Below, piece after piece: positions 16,317-25,934 of a stretch of 64,000 bases of DNA. Numbering within the stretch: the stretch's first letter is position 1; the number at the start of each line of letters is the position of its first letter. The translations under genes were made by a program, and so were the position numbers. Source of the stretch: JAGQPD01 sp020426865 (GTDB taxonomy: Bacteria > Planctomycetota > Planctomycetia > Pirellulales > Pirellulaceae); the NCBI GenBank assembly GCA_041399065.1, contig JAWKTN010000005.1, positions 124,001-188,000 on the forward strand, given 5' to 3'. The notes beneath the pieces were generated by a model. The model saw nothing but the letters and a program-made list of their open reading frames with translations, did no database searches and was not told the origin of the DNA.

Positions 16317-18911
16317 ATGCCCTCCCAACCGCTTCCGGCCATCTTGATCGTGTTGTCGATACCGGCACTGGCCGTTGCCGATGGCCCATTGTTCGAGCGA
16401 GACATCCGGCCAGTTTTTCGCGAACACTGTCTGGACTGCCACGGCGCCCAGGAAACCGTCGAAGCCAACCTTGACCTGCGTCTCGTCCGGTCAATGCGCA
16501 AAGGAGGCGACTCGGGCCCAGCCGTAGTCGCAGGTAACGCTGACGGGAGCCTTCTCTTTCAACGCGTGCGTGACGGCGAGATGCCGCCCAATGGCCATCG
16601 TTTATCCGACGAGCAGATTACGTTGCTCTCACGCTGGCTCGACAATGGAGCCGAAACGGCGCGTCCGGAACCTGCGAGCATTGGCCCCGGGATTCCGCTG
16701 ACCGAAGAAGAGCGGCAATACTGGGCCTATCGGCCGATTGTTCGCCCGCCCGTCCCCGGCGTCGTAGACAGCGAGCGGGTGCGGACGCCGATCGATGCAT
16801 TCTTGCTGGCTCGGATGGAACCAGCCAACCTTGCCTTTGCACCGGAAGCCGACAAGGCAACACTTCTGCGCCGTGCCTATCTGGATCTGATCGGGCTGCC
16901 GCCGAGTCCCGAACAAGTTGAACAATTTCTCAGCGACGGCGATGACGATGCTTGGGAATCGATTATCGACCGACTGTTAGCATCCCCGCAATATGGCGAA
17001 CGCTGGGGACGGCATTGGCTGGACGTGGCGGGCTATGCTGATTCCGAAGGAGCATCCAATGACGACCCGGTTCGTCCTTGGGCCTATAAATATCGTGATT
17101 GGGTAATTCGCGCGATCGACAATGATATGCCATTCGATCAATTCATTACATGGCAATTAGCCGGCGATGAACTGGCGGAACGTCCCTACAAGAACATGTC
17201 ACCTCGGCAAATTGACCAACTGACAGCGACCGGCTTCCTCAGGATGGCTGCCGATGGCACGGCCAGCAAGAACGACGAAGAAGCCCGCAATCAAGTTGTC
17301 ACCGACACGCTAAAGATCATTGGCAGTTCACTCCTAGGGGCATCGGTCCATTGTGCTCAATGCCACGATCACCGTTACGACCCCATCTCGCAGCTCGACT
17401 ATTTTCGACTGCGTGCCATTTTCGAACCCGCGTTCGACTGCGTCAATTGGTTACCGCCGACCGCTCGCCGCGTTAGTCTCTATAGGGACGAGGACATCGC
17501 GAAGTCTCAAGCGATCGAGGAAGAAGCCCAAGTCAAAGTCCAGGAGCGCAACGCCAAGCAAGAAGAATACATGGGCGCCGCGCTGCAAAAGGAGCTCGAT
17601 AAATTCGCCACGCCACTGCGGGAACAATTGGCGCAGGCGTACGCCACGGCGTCGGATCAACGCACAGACGAACAAAACCGGCTGCTGGAAGAACACCCCA
17701 ACATCGGGAAGCTCCATCCGGGTGTGTTGTATCAATACAATCAAGAAGCTGCCGATAAACTCAAGAAGCTGGACGAAGAAATCGCCGCGATACGGAGCAA
17801 GAAGCCGGCCGAGGAGTTCCTTCGTGTATTGACGGAACCCGGCGAGGCGACGGCGTTACCGGTCACGAAATTATTCTATCGCGGAGATTTTCGTCAACCA
17901 CGTCAGGCCGTGCGCCCCGGCGGAATTGCCGTCGCGTCACCCACTGAGAGCTTCTTTTCGATTGCTGACAACGATCCGTCGTTGGCAACTTCGGGCCGCC
18001 GATTGGCGTTTGCTCGCTGGCTAACCAGTGGAAGACACCCAATCTTGGCCCGCGTCCTCGTAAATCGCATCTGGCTGCATCACTTTGGCAGAACCTTTGT
18101 ATCCACACCCGATGAGTTTGGAAAACTCGGCACGTCGCCGACGCACCCCGAGCTGATCGATTGGTTGGCAGACGAATTCATGGCAAACGGCTGGAGCCTG
18201 AAACGATTGCATCGATTGATCATGTCGTCCACTGTCTATCGCCAAAGTTCGCTGGCATCGGAGCGCGCGCAGGCATCGGATGCGGCAAACGAACTGTATT
18301 CGCATTTTCCGACGCACCGGCTCGATGCCGAGATCATCCGCGACTCGATCCTCTGCGTAAGTGGTCGATTGGACGATACCATGTACGGTCCGCCGGTCGC
18401 CGTCACAGCGGATGATACCGGCCAAATCGTCATCGAAGGAGACCGCCAACGACGCAGCGTCTACTTGCAGGTCCGTCGCACACAGCCGATTGCGCTGCTG
18501 CAATCATTCGACGCCCCGGTCATGGAAACCAATTGTGGCAAGCGAGAATGTTCGACCGTCGCCACGCAATCTCTGATGCTGATGAACAGTCAATTCGTCA
18601 TGCAGTTCTCGCGGGCCTTCGCCGATCGCGTTGCGGCGCGTCCAGCGCCCAGTGAAGCTGCCGGTGGGCGGAATAGCGATAGTGGCACTCCCACACACAC
18701 CACGCTGGTTGACGACACCGTTATGTCATATGCCTGGCAACTTGCATACGCCCGACAGCCCACTGAAGCAGAACTCGCCAGGTCCCGAAATTTCGTGCAG
18801 CAGCATTTGAGATTGCTGCAAGCAAAACAAGTTGAATCGCCCGAGCAACAAGCCCTGTCCGACTACTGTCAATCGCTAATAATGTCCAACGAGTTTTTGT
18901 ACATGCATTGA
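16317..18911 (+). CDS. PSCyt1/DUF1549/DUF1553 protein, pair A
   Basis: An 864-residue exported protein of the planctomycete cytochrome family. The signal peptide (AILIVLSIPALAVADG) is followed by a c-type haem site Cys38-x-x-Cys41-His42 (CLDCH) in the PSCyt1 domain, which ends with EMPPNGHRLSDEQI. DUF1549 follows (LIGLPPSPEQVEQF, GRHWLDVAGYADSEG) and contains a second CxxCH at 346-350 (CAQCHDHRYDP). A Lys/Glu-rich coiled-coil-like insert covers roughly residues 395-495. DUF1553 closes the protein (VNRIWLHHFGR, PTHPELIDWLADEF, TVYRQSS). The DUF1501 partner starts 45 bp downstream. The pair is very common in planctomycetes and is thought to work in the periplasm on complex carbohydrates; the reaction is not known. 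Confidence 0.92.
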   Translation: MPSQPLPAILIVLSIPALAVADGPLFERDIRPVFREHCLDCHGAQETVEANLDLRLVRSMRKGGDSGPAVVAGNADGSLLFQRVRDGEMPPNGHRLSDEQITLLSRWLDNGAETARPEPASIGPGIPLTEEERQYWAYRPIVRPPVPGVVDSERVRTPIDAFLLARMEPANLAFAPEADKATLLRRAYLDLIGLPPSPEQVEQFLSDGDDDAWESIIDRLLASPQYGERWGRHWLDVAGYADSEGASNDDPVRPWAYKYRDWVIRAIDNDMPFDQFITWQLAGDELAERPYKNMSPRQIDQLTATGFLRMAADGTASKNDEEARNQVVTDTLKIIGSSLLGASVHCAQCHDHRYDPISQLDYFRLRAIFEPAFDCVNWLPPTARRVSLYRDEDIAKSQAIEEEAQVKVQERNAKQEEYMGAALQKELDKFATPLREQLAQAYATASDQRTDEQNRLLEEHPNIGKLHPGVLYQYNQEAADKLKKLDEEIAAIRSKKPAEEFLRVLTEPGEATALPVTKLFYRGDFRQPRQAVRPGGIAVASPTESFFSIADNDPSLATSGRRLAFARWLTSGRHPILARVLVNRIWLHHFGRTFVSTPDEFGKLGTSPTHPELIDWLADEFMANGWSLKRLHRLIMSSTVYRQSSLASERAQASDAANELYSHFPTHRLDAEIIRDSILCVSGRLDDTMYGPPVAVTADDTGQIVIEGDRQRRSVYLQVRRTQPIALLQSFDAPVMETNCGKRECSTVATQSLMLMNSQFVMQFSRAFADRVAARPAPSEAAGGRNSDSGTPTHTTLVDDTVMSYAWQLAYARQPTEAELARSRNFVQQHLRLLQAKQVESPEQQALSDYCQSLIMSNEFLYMH

Positions 18912-18956
18912 CCGATAGTCCCAGGGCATCGCGCCAAACCATAGTGAGGCATATCG

Positions 18957-20402
18957 TTGAGCAAAAACACTGGCCACCTCAGTCGACGGCACTTTTTGGC
19001 GGAAAACGCCATGGGGATTGGCATGTTTGCCCTGGCATCGCTGTTGGCCGAAGAAGATGCCGCGGCGATCCCCCAAAATGTACGTCTCCAACCCGCAACG
19101 TTTGATCTCGCGCCGAAGGCTCCGTTTGCCGCACCACGTGCCCGCGCCATGATCTCGCTCTTTCAACATGGCGGACCGTCGCACGTGGATCTAATGGACC
19201 CCAAGCCGGAGTTGACACGGCTGGACGGAAGGACCTACGACGGCGAGGTGGGCTTTAGCTTCATCCAACGCGCAACAAAAACTCTGATGGGATCGCCTTG
19301 GAAGTTCCAACGGCACGGACAATGTGGCACGGAAGTATCGGAACTTCTGCCGGAACTGGCATCGATCGTGGATGATGTTTGCATTGTGCGGTCGATGCAC
19401 ACCGGCCATAACGGGCACGAAGTCTCGATTCGTTACATGAATAACGGCATTGCCGGTGTAACCGGGCGACCGTCGCTTGGCAGTTGGGTGGTCTATGCAT
19501 TGGGGAGCGAAGCCCGCGACCTGCCAGCGTATGTGGTGCTGACCGACCCTGGGGGGCACCCGGTGGACGGCGTACACAATTGGTCCAACGGTTGGATGCC
19601 CTCGATGTTCCAAGGAACCGTGCTGCGTCCACAGGAGCCCCGGATTTTGAATCTCGATCCACCGGCGAATCTACGTGGCGAAGCCCAACAACAAACGCTT
19701 GCATTTCTTCGCCAGCTGAACGAGCATCATTTGCAACAGCATCCTGGGGAGCAGGATCTGGAAGCTCGGATCGCCAGCTATGAACTAGCAGCTCGGATGC
19801 AAGATTCCGCTCGCGAGGCGCTGGACCTTTCCACGGAGAGCGAAACGACCAAACAGATGTATGGATTGGACGATGATGCAACGCGTGAATATGGTACGCG
19901 TTGTTTGATTGCCCGCCGGCTCGTCGAACGTGGCGTGCGGTTTGTTCAATTGTTCCTTGGCGGGCAACCGTGGGACAATCACCAGAACATGCGCAAGGCG
20001 TTACCAGGTATTTGTCGTCGCACGGATCGCCCTGCCGCCGCATTGGTCAAAGATCTCAAGCAGCGCGGTATGCTCGACGAAGTGCTCGTGCATTGGGGTG
20101 GCGAGATCGGTCGCTTGCCGGTGACCGAAGGCGATCCCGAAACCGGTGGCCGCGATCATAACGGACAAGGTTTTAGTACCTGGCTGGCCGGAGGGGGCAT
20201 CAAAGGGGGGATCACGTATGGGGCCACGGACGAAGTGGGACACCGAGCCGCAGAAAAGATTGTCAAACCGCAAGACTACCAGGCGACGGTGTTGCATTTG
20301 CTTGGGATGGACTACCGGCAGCTGACTTTCTTACATAACGGCCAGCCGCAACGACTTGTATCACACGACGACGCCCGGATCATCGACGATATCATCGCTT
20401 AG
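18957..20402 (+). CDS. DUF1501 protein with Tat signal, pair A
   Basis: A 481-residue protein of the DUF1501 family, within the alkaline phosphatase superfamily. The start is TTG, with GTGAGG upstream. The N-terminus carries a twin-arginine signal (SRRHFLAENAMGIGMFALASLLA), so it is exported folded. Family landmarks are FQHGGPSHVDLMDPKPEL, MHTGHNGHEVS, a VRFVQLFLGGQPWDNH strand with probable metal ligands, GEIGRLPVTEG, GRDHNGQGFSTWLAGGGIKGG and the closing HLLGMDYRQLTFLHNGQPQRL. It follows its cytochrome partner directly. A sulfatase- or phosphatase-like hydrolase chemistry is inferred from the superfamily; it has not been shown. Confidence 0.92.
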   Translation: MSKNTGHLSRRHFLAENAMGIGMFALASLLAEEDAAAIPQNVRLQPATFDLAPKAPFAAPRARAMISLFQHGGPSHVDLMDPKPELTRLDGRTYDGEVGFSFIQRATKTLMGSPWKFQRHGQCGTEVSELLPELASIVDDVCIVRSMHTGHNGHEVSIRYMNNGIAGVTGRPSLGSWVVYALGSEARDLPAYVVLTDPGGHPVDGVHNWSNGWMPSMFQGTVLRPQEPRILNLDPPANLRGEAQQQTLAFLRQLNEHHLQQHPGEQDLEARIASYELAARMQDSAREALDLSTESETTKQMYGLDDDATREYGTRCLIARRLVERGVRFVQLFLGGQPWDNHQNMRKALPGICRRTDRPAAALVKDLKQRGMLDEVLVHWGGEIGRLPVTEGDPETGGRDHNGQGFSTWLAGGGIKGGITYGATDEVGHRAAEKIVKPQDYQATVLHLLGMDYRQLTFLHNGQPQRLVSHDDARIIDDIIA

Positions 20403-20527
20403 CTTTCATTTAATCTTACTCAGCCCAGACATTGCAACGCGTCACGGATGTTATCAACAAACATCGCGATGAAGAGCGCACGTAAATTCCCCACGCTACC
20501 ACCCACTCTAAAACGCGGAGACACGCC

Positions 20528-20950
20528 ATGCATGTCAAGCCTTACCTGTATTTCAACGGTCGCACCGACGAGGCATTGAAGTTTTATCGACAGGCCCTGG
20601 GAGCGGAGGTTCTATTCTCGATGCGATTTGGTGATAGCCCCGACAAGTCATCGATCCGCCCCGGGACTGAGGACAAGATCATGCATGCCACCTTCCGGAT
20701 CGGCGATAGCGAAATTATGGCGTCCGATGGAATATGCGACGAAAACGTTCCGGCTACCTTTGCGGGCATCTCACTTACGGTCTACGCCGCAAATATCGAC
20801 CATGCGGAACAGCTCTTTGCGGCACTTGGCGATGGAGGCCACGTGCAGATGCCAATGACCGAAACGTTTTTCTCACCACGCTTTGGTATGGTCGCCGATC
20901 GATTCGGCGTCAGCTGGATGGTGCTTGTCGAACAACCCCCGGAAGGTTAG
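20528..20950 (+). CDS. VOC-family (PhnB-like) protein
   Basis: A 140-residue cytoplasmic protein with the PhnB/3-demethylubiquinone methyltransferase-like VOC fold: VKPYLYFNGRTDEALKFYRQALGAEV at the N-terminus, HATFRIGDSEIMASD in the middle and FFSPRFGMVADRFGVSWMVL at the end. GGAG lies about 9 bases before the ATG. PhnB-like proteins are non-haem metal-fold proteins without a settled function, and the usual metal ligands of glyoxalase I are not conserved in them. The gene stands alone and is followed by a strong terminator hairpin. Confidence 0.9.
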   Translation: MHVKPYLYFNGRTDEALKFYRQALGAEVLFSMRFGDSPDKSSIRPGTEDKIMHATFRIGDSEIMASDGICDENVPATFAGISLTVYAANIDHAEQLFAALGDGGHVQMPMTETFFSPRFGMVADRFGVSWMVLVEQPPEG

Positions 20951-21124
20951 GCCGATTGTACGGGCACCTGCGCCAGCATGGGAACCAAGCAGACTCGGAA
21001 GACAACAAATCGTGTGTCGGAGCAACCGATGGCAAGATGGGTGGACAACGAGTTAGCGTATCGATAACGAAGCGGTTGTCATCGGTGCCGGACATCCAGG
21101 CTCGAAGGGCTATTCGTTTGCCTT

Positions 21125-21147
21125 CCCAGGCCAACGGCCTGGGTTTT
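21125..21147 (+). terminator. Rho-independent terminator after the VOC gene
   Basis: A perfect 8-bp stem CCCAGGCC / GGCCTGGG with loop AAC is followed by TTTT. It lies 175 bp after the VOC stop codon and before the convergent TIGR03067 gene. Confidence 0.7.
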
Positions 21148-21168
21148 CATCGCGTCGCTGCCCTACCA

Positions 21169-21203
21169 CGGGGCCGGATCGGCCTCCGGCCGGTTCGGCC
21201 CCG
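21169..21203. terminator. second hairpin between convergent genes
   Basis: Arms CGGGGCCG (21169-21176) and CGGCCCCG (21196-21203) are perfect, with an inner GGCC/GGCC stem. There is no T run, so its use as a terminator for the minus-strand TIGR03067 gene is only possible. The rest of 20951-21285 shows no gene. Confidence 0.45.
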
Positions 21204-21285
21204 CAGTGACTCTTGTGCGCGCGAGTTTTCGATCGCACTTATTCCGTTACCGAAGTCAGCTGCCGCAATCGCGCGCTTTCGGTCG

Positions 21286-21780
21286 CTATTCTGCTGAATT
21301 ATCTGCCTGCTGTCGTCGATATCCAGCGACATACAGATCGGAGTTTTTCGGCGCCTTAAAGTCGGTGGGGAATGCCTTGCCTGTCAGATCGTAGCAGACT
21401 CGCATTGCGATGTCGCTCTTGACCTCGTAAATCGCCAGGATGATCTTGCCTTTGTTGGGGCCGGACGTACTTTTGATCACCATCCGCTTCGGCATGACCG
21501 TCTCGTCGAGCAGAAACACGCCTTTGTCCGAGTGCTCTTCGCCTTCGACCGTCACCTCGTAGGTGTCGCCCTCGATGCGAAGCGTAATGGCATCGAGGGC
21601 GGGCGGTGGCAGCAAGACGCCCTGAAGCATGGCCCCTTTGGGCTTCCAGACTCCGTCAAATTGAAAATCGCCAGACTTGGCCTCCTCGATATCCGTTGAG
21701 GCGAGTACTCCCACCGGTTCAGCCGACCAGCAATCTGAAACCAGAAGAAACACAACTAGAAGGATCGGCATCTGCTTCAT
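21286..21780 (-). CDS. TIGR03067 domain protein
   Basis: A 164-residue exported protein with signal peptide ILLVVFLLVSDCWSA. The body has the planctomycete TIGR03067 pattern, a small lipocalin-like beta domain: FDGVWKPKGAMLQG, a central ITLRIEGDTYEVTVEG strand pair and the signature MRVCYDLTGKAFPTDFKAP near the end. GAGG lies upstream of the ATG. It is the last gene of a minus-strand run that starts with the Gfo/Idh/MocA-type oxidoreductase and the HEAT-repeat protein. Function of the family is unknown. Confidence 0.85.
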   Translation of the reverse strand: MKQMPILLVVFLLVSDCWSAEPVGVLASTDIEEAKSGDFQFDGVWKPKGAMLQGVLLPPPALDAITLRIEGDTYEVTVEGEEHSDKGVFLLDETVMPKRMVIKSTSGPNKGKIILAIYEVKSDIAMRVCYDLTGKAFPTDFKAPKNSDLYVAGYRRQQADNSAE

Positions 21781-21842
21781 CAGGGTACCTCATACGCACA
21801 TAGTAGCATACGCACATAGTAGTGTCCCCACGGACATCAAGC

Positions 21843-23990
21843 TCATTCCCCTTCTGGCATCTTCAGAACGATTGCCTCGTTCTCTTTATACGAGGATTTC
21901 GCGGCTTTGCCGTTGATCGTGTACTCGACCACTAGCAGCTTCACGACACCGGGCGCCGGATCGCCACCGAATGCGGCGTTGTAGCTGGCGTTGGACAAGG
22001 TCACAATTGGCAGCTTCCCAACCGCTTGACGCAAGATACCCGTAACGTCCTTCTGCTGGCCATCCACGCCGTACGTCGCGTGTTGGATGGCAATTTCCAC
22101 GGGCTCCATTCCCAACTGCTCAATCAGCTTTTGTAACTCCTCGCCACTTGCCCCCAACGCCTGAGTAATCGCCATGGCGGTACTCTGAGCTTCGGCCTTA
22201 ATCGTCTCATACCGTTTCGCACCTAAGGCGACACGCAAGGTCTCGGCACTGGGATGGATCTTCAAGACGGACAACGCCAGTTGACGCTCTTCATCTCGAC
22301 CCGCGACTGCCAAGGCACCTTCACAGATTTCCGCTCGCTCGGCATCGGTCAACTGCATCTGCCGGGCAATCCGCAGATAACCCCGCAATGCGCGGATCCG
22401 GTACTTGTCGTCCGCCTTTGGCTGTGCGAGCTTCAGTAATGCCGGTGCGGCATCCGGGGTCATCCATCGGCCGAGCGTCGCACTGGCAATGTCTTTGAGA
22501 GCCTCGCGGGAGTCGGACGCGGCCTTGGCAACCGCTTCCAAGGCCGTCTTTCCTCCCACATTTCCCAAAATGCCAATCAATGCCACCTGACTGGCCTCAT
22601 CGGCTTTCGGTAAAGCACCAGCCAACGTCGCGGCACACTGCTCGCGATCCGGCATCCGTATCGCCGCTGCATTGAGCGCTTCGCGTGCGGCATCCTGATC
22701 CTGGGTAAACTTACCGTCAACAACTCGACGTACCAAAAACGGCAACTGATCTTGTGGTACCGTCGCACCCAATGCCGCTAACGCAGCCTTTCGTACCGCT
22801 GCATCGCTACTATCGGCCACCGCCATCAATTCGGCGACCGCAGGTGTGCGGCGAAGCCCAATGACGTCGATCACAACCTGCTGCACGTTACCTTTGGCGT
22901 TGGTAATCAGTTTTTGCAATTTCTGATCGACGCGTGGATCTTGCAGTGCGACCAACGAATCTTTTGCCGCTTGCGCTGTTTGCCCATCACTGCTGGATGC
23001 CGCTGCTTCCAATAATACTGGCATGCATGTGGCATCGCCAACTTTTCCCAACACCTCCATAGCACGGGCCCGGATAGATTGCGGTCCGTTTTGCGCGGCT
23101 TGCAATACGGCGGGCATGACGGTCTTGCTATCGCGCCCCGACAAGGCCGCCATGATCACGCTCTGCCGTTCGGGCCGAGCTTGTTCCAACGCCGCCACCA
23201 ACGCGCTGGTCACCTCGCTTTGCGACATTTCCGCGGCCGTTCGGATCCCAAGCCGAAACATGTCGCGTTCTTCGGACTTCAGTAACTGCGTGAGCATTGG
23301 AACCGACCGATGGGCCAGGATGGACCCGCGCGTCGCCTCGATCTTCCGCTGCCGAGATACGTTGGCATTTCGCACCTTGTCATAGAGTGCCGCAGCTTGA
23401 TCGGCCTTGCCAACCTCCAGCAACTGTTCTGCGACATAGATGCAGCCCATTGCGATTGGCGAGGGCACCTCCGCGGCCGTGCGTGCCAACTCCGTCTCCA
23501 GTACCTGCTGAGCGGCTGGCGATCCGATATGGCCTAAGGCAATTGCCGCTGCTTCGGCAACTTGCGGATCGGAGTTGCGCAACAGACCAGCGATCGAATC
23601 GACAGCGGCGGCATCACGACGCACGCCGATCGAATTGATCACTCCCACCAGTTGAAGACCCTTGACTTCGCCGAGCGCACGACGGAGGGCCCCCATCGCT
23701 TCGTCCCCCGGAATGACCTCCAGTGCCGTACGGGCCCATGAATTCAGCTGTTCGTCCGCTAACAATTTCGCCAATTCGGGAACCGCGGCTTTTGTGCCCA
23801 CAACCGCCAGATGTTTGCATGTGATTGCCTTGTCCGCCTTCGGCGAATCCGAGGTGAGCACGGCAATTAATGCTTCCTCGGTTGGGAGCTCCGCACTTGC
23901 GGGCCGCACACCGACCATTGCCGCTAACAATGCCGCTAACAACGGGATCAAACCGGTGAGCAGCCATTGACGCAAATAGGTAGATAACAT
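21843..23990 (-). CDS. exported HEAT-repeat protein with DUF3395-like C-terminus
   Basis: A 715-residue protein. An N-terminal hydrophobic stretch (LIPLLAALLAAMVGVRPASA) is a signal peptide. Residues ~35-600 are alpha-helical HEAT-type repeats, for example AVVGTKAAVPELAKLLAD, AALGATVPQDQLPFLVRR and IALGHIGSPAAQQVLE, and should form a superhelical scaffold. The last ~90 residues are a different domain with ATYGVDGQQKDVTGILRQ and SNASYNAAFGGDPAPGVVK, as in the DUF3395 family. AGGAG is 8 bases before the ATG. It follows the oxidoreductase gene by 78 bp on the same strand, so the two are probably co-transcribed. A protein-binding role is inferred. Confidence 0.88.
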   Translation of the reverse strand: MLSTYLRQWLLTGLIPLLAALLAAMVGVRPASAELPTEEALIAVLTSDSPKADKAITCKHLAVVGTKAAVPELAKLLADEQLNSWARTALEVIPGDEAMGALRRALGEVKGLQLVGVINSIGVRRDAAAVDSIAGLLRNSDPQVAEAAAIALGHIGSPAAQQVLETELARTAAEVPSPIAMGCIYVAEQLLEVGKADQAAALYDKVRNANVSRQRKIEATRGSILAHRSVPMLTQLLKSEERDMFRLGIRTAAEMSQSEVTSALVAALEQARPERQSVIMAALSGRDSKTVMPAVLQAAQNGPQSIRARAMEVLGKVGDATCMPVLLEAAASSSDGQTAQAAKDSLVALQDPRVDQKLQKLITNAKGNVQQVVIDVIGLRRTPAVAELMAVADSSDAAVRKAALAALGATVPQDQLPFLVRRVVDGKFTQDQDAAREALNAAAIRMPDREQCAATLAGALPKADEASQVALIGILGNVGGKTALEAVAKAASDSREALKDIASATLGRWMTPDAAPALLKLAQPKADDKYRIRALRGYLRIARQMQLTDAERAEICEGALAVAGRDEERQLALSVLKIHPSAETLRVALGAKRYETIKAEAQSTAMAITQALGASGEELQKLIEQLGMEPVEIAIQHATYGVDGQQKDVTGILRQAVGKLPIVTLSNASYNAAFGGDPAPGVVKLLVVEYTINGKAAKSSYKENEAIVLKMPEGE

Positions 23991-24068
23991 GGCTTAGTCT
24001 CCTAAACGCACATCGCGAATATTTTGTTGAGTGAGTGACGACGTCGTTGCTGGATGTTTGCTCCCTTC

Positions 24069-25352
24069 CTAAATCCGCCACGGTTCGCGGAGGGCCTCGG
24101 ACCGCAGTCGATTCGCCTGATCGTCGTTCAGGAATTCATTCTTTACCGGATCGTACTCCAGCTTACGGCCCAAGTAGACCGCGATATTGGCAGCATGACA
24201 GGCAATGTGGGAATAACACGCCACATCCGCACTGGCCAAGGGCTGACTGCGGGACTTCACGCAATCCAGAAAATCTCGCACATGAAACGTCGCTGGATAG
24301 CCACCGATTTCGGCAACGTTTCGTTCGCCCAGCAGTTCGGGTGAGCTGAGCACAAATTTGCCACTGTCACCTGTCTCGATCCAGCCATCATCTCCTTCAA
24401 ATCGCACGGGGCAGGATCCCAGTGGGATCCAGCCGTCTTCGCGGATGACCAGTTTGACACCGTTGGCATAACGAGCTTCCACGCGGCCGCTCTCGGGCGG
24501 CGAGTATTCAACCGGCGCCGTGGCATCAGCGTTGTTGGCCCATTGGCACAGATCGACGCAGTGCGAGCCCCACTCCAATACTCCACCACCAACCATGCCA
24601 CCCCCTTTTTCAAAATTGAATCCGTCCAAATGAGCTTCGTTGAACGGCCGCCATGCGGCAGGACCAAGGTACAGATCCCAGTCCACATCCTCCTTGGCAG
24701 GAACCGGCTGTGGCGTATGCCAGCCACTGCTTTCCGTTTTCATTCCAGCCGGATGGGCATATACGGTCCGCAATGTCCCCAACTTTCCGGTGCGCGCCAA
24801 CTCGCAGGCGAAGGCAAAATGCGGCAGATTCCGCCGCTGCGTACCCGCTTGGAACACGCAACCCGATCGCCGAAAAATCTTGGCCAACTCCAAGCTCTGG
24901 ACAATGTTCTTCGTCGAAGGTTTTTCACAATAGACGTCTTTGCCCGCTTTGGCTGCCATGGTTGCGGCTGTGGCATGCCAATTCGGTCCGGTGGCAATCA
25001 GGACGGCATCGATATCATCCCGAGCCAGCAGGTCGCGCAGATCGCGATACGTTTCACAATCTTGATTGCCGTGATGGGCATCGATGCGTTGCTTGGCGGC
25101 ATCACGTGCCGACCGTTTCACATCGCAAATCGCACGGAACTGGACGTCGTTCTGCTCCAGAAAACAGCCCAGGTCATACGTCCCGCGGCGACCGATTCCG
25201 ATCCCTCCCATCACGATCCGCTCGCTCGGCGCCACCGCACCGTCCTTCCCCAACGCGGAAGACGGAATGATATGCGGCACGGCAAACATTGTGCTCGCGC
25301 CGGCCGCCACCTTTAGAAAGCTACGTCGCGAAGTTGCAGAATTCTTCGACAT
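24069..25352 (-). CDS. Gfo/Idh/MocA-family oxidoreductase with Tat signal
   Basis: A 427-residue NAD(P)-dependent oxidoreductase of a sugar- or inositol-like substrate, exported by the Tat system. The start at 25352 is favoured by GGAG 8 bases upstream over the ATG pair further out. The signal is TSRRSFLKVAAGASTMFAVP. The Rossmann region begins VMGGIGIGRRGTYDLG, and the family signature is VYCEKPSTKNIVQ, with the catalytic Lys of the EKP motif present. The C-terminal half has GGVLEWGSHCVDLCQW, the typical domain of planctomycete members. The HEAT-repeat gene follows on the same strand. Confidence 0.92.
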   Translation of the reverse strand: MSKNSATSRRSFLKVAAGASTMFAVPHIIPSSALGKDGAVAPSERIVMGGIGIGRRGTYDLGCFLEQNDVQFRAICDVKRSARDAAKQRIDAHHGNQDCETYRDLRDLLARDDIDAVLIATGPNWHATAATMAAKAGKDVYCEKPSTKNIVQSLELAKIFRRSGCVFQAGTQRRNLPHFAFACELARTGKLGTLRTVYAHPAGMKTESSGWHTPQPVPAKEDVDWDLYLGPAAWRPFNEAHLDGFNFEKGGGMVGGGVLEWGSHCVDLCQWANNADATAPVEYSPPESGRVEARYANGVKLVIREDGWIPLGSCPVRFEGDDGWIETGDSGKFVLSSPELLGERNVAEIGGYPATFHVRDFLDCVKSRSQPLASADVACYSHIACHAANIAVYLGRKLEYDPVKNEFLNDDQANRLRSEALREPWRI

Positions 25353-25665
25353 ATTGGATCTCCGCATCATTGGGCCCAGGAAGCCAAAATCGTATTACGC
25401 CTACATGGCAAATACCACGTTTTCACGGAATGGAAAACGTGCCCCTCGATTATATCCGAATTTCTTTGCCAGCTTAACAGTGTATCGCGGCGACACGCAG
25501 CAGGAAATCTGCCACTAATAGCGTGCGGATCCGCCCACCTCGGCGTATTCCCCTAGCTTGACCTCTCCGAGTCGATCTACGCCCTGCCGCTCGGCCCCAG
25601 TCCCCGCTGCTCATGGTCGATATGAGGGGCCTCTACTCATGATCAATCGCCGACCTCGTTTTATC

Positions 25666-25797
25666 CTAGTGCATTGTGACAGCTAAAAATTAGGGTGCGT
25701 CCGATCGCCTCGCCTCTCCCAGACCGTCGCAATTGTGAGGGCCTGGGAGAGGCGGCCAGAAACGCGACCCTCATTTTTAGCGGTCACAAAGCACTAG
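25666..25797. mobile_element. MITE-like element, 132 bp
   Basis: Ends CTAGTGC and GCACTAG open a terminal inverted repeat of 31 bases with three mismatches (GTGACxGCTAAAAATxAGGGT is common to both). Inside, CGCCTCTCCCAG (25711-25722) and CTGGGAGAGGCG (25743-25754) are perfect 12-bp arms. It encodes no protein. It sits in the 582-bp stretch 25353-25934 between two minus-strand genes, which shows no gene. The CTAG or TA at each end could be a target duplication, as with Tc/mariner or IS630-type elements. Confidence 0.7.
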
Positions 25798-25934
25798 CCG
25801 GCGGTTTGTCACATATTCGTGTACTGCGGCCTGGCTGTTAGGACTTGTCCACGCGCAGGTTTCGGCGGTTTTCCGATTGTCTACTATTTTCAGGAAGAGA
25901 ATGGCACATTAGATATCACAGAAAACGGAGTGAA

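Noticed and set aside
20734..21297. 187-codon plus-strand frame across the VOC gene and the terminator hairpins
   Set aside because: Out of frame with the VOC gene, Arg/Ser-rich and running through two hairpins.
24543..25316. 257-codon plus-strand frame antisense to the oxidoreductase
   Set aside because: Shadow of a strongly supported Gfo/Idh/MocA gene; no domain of its own.
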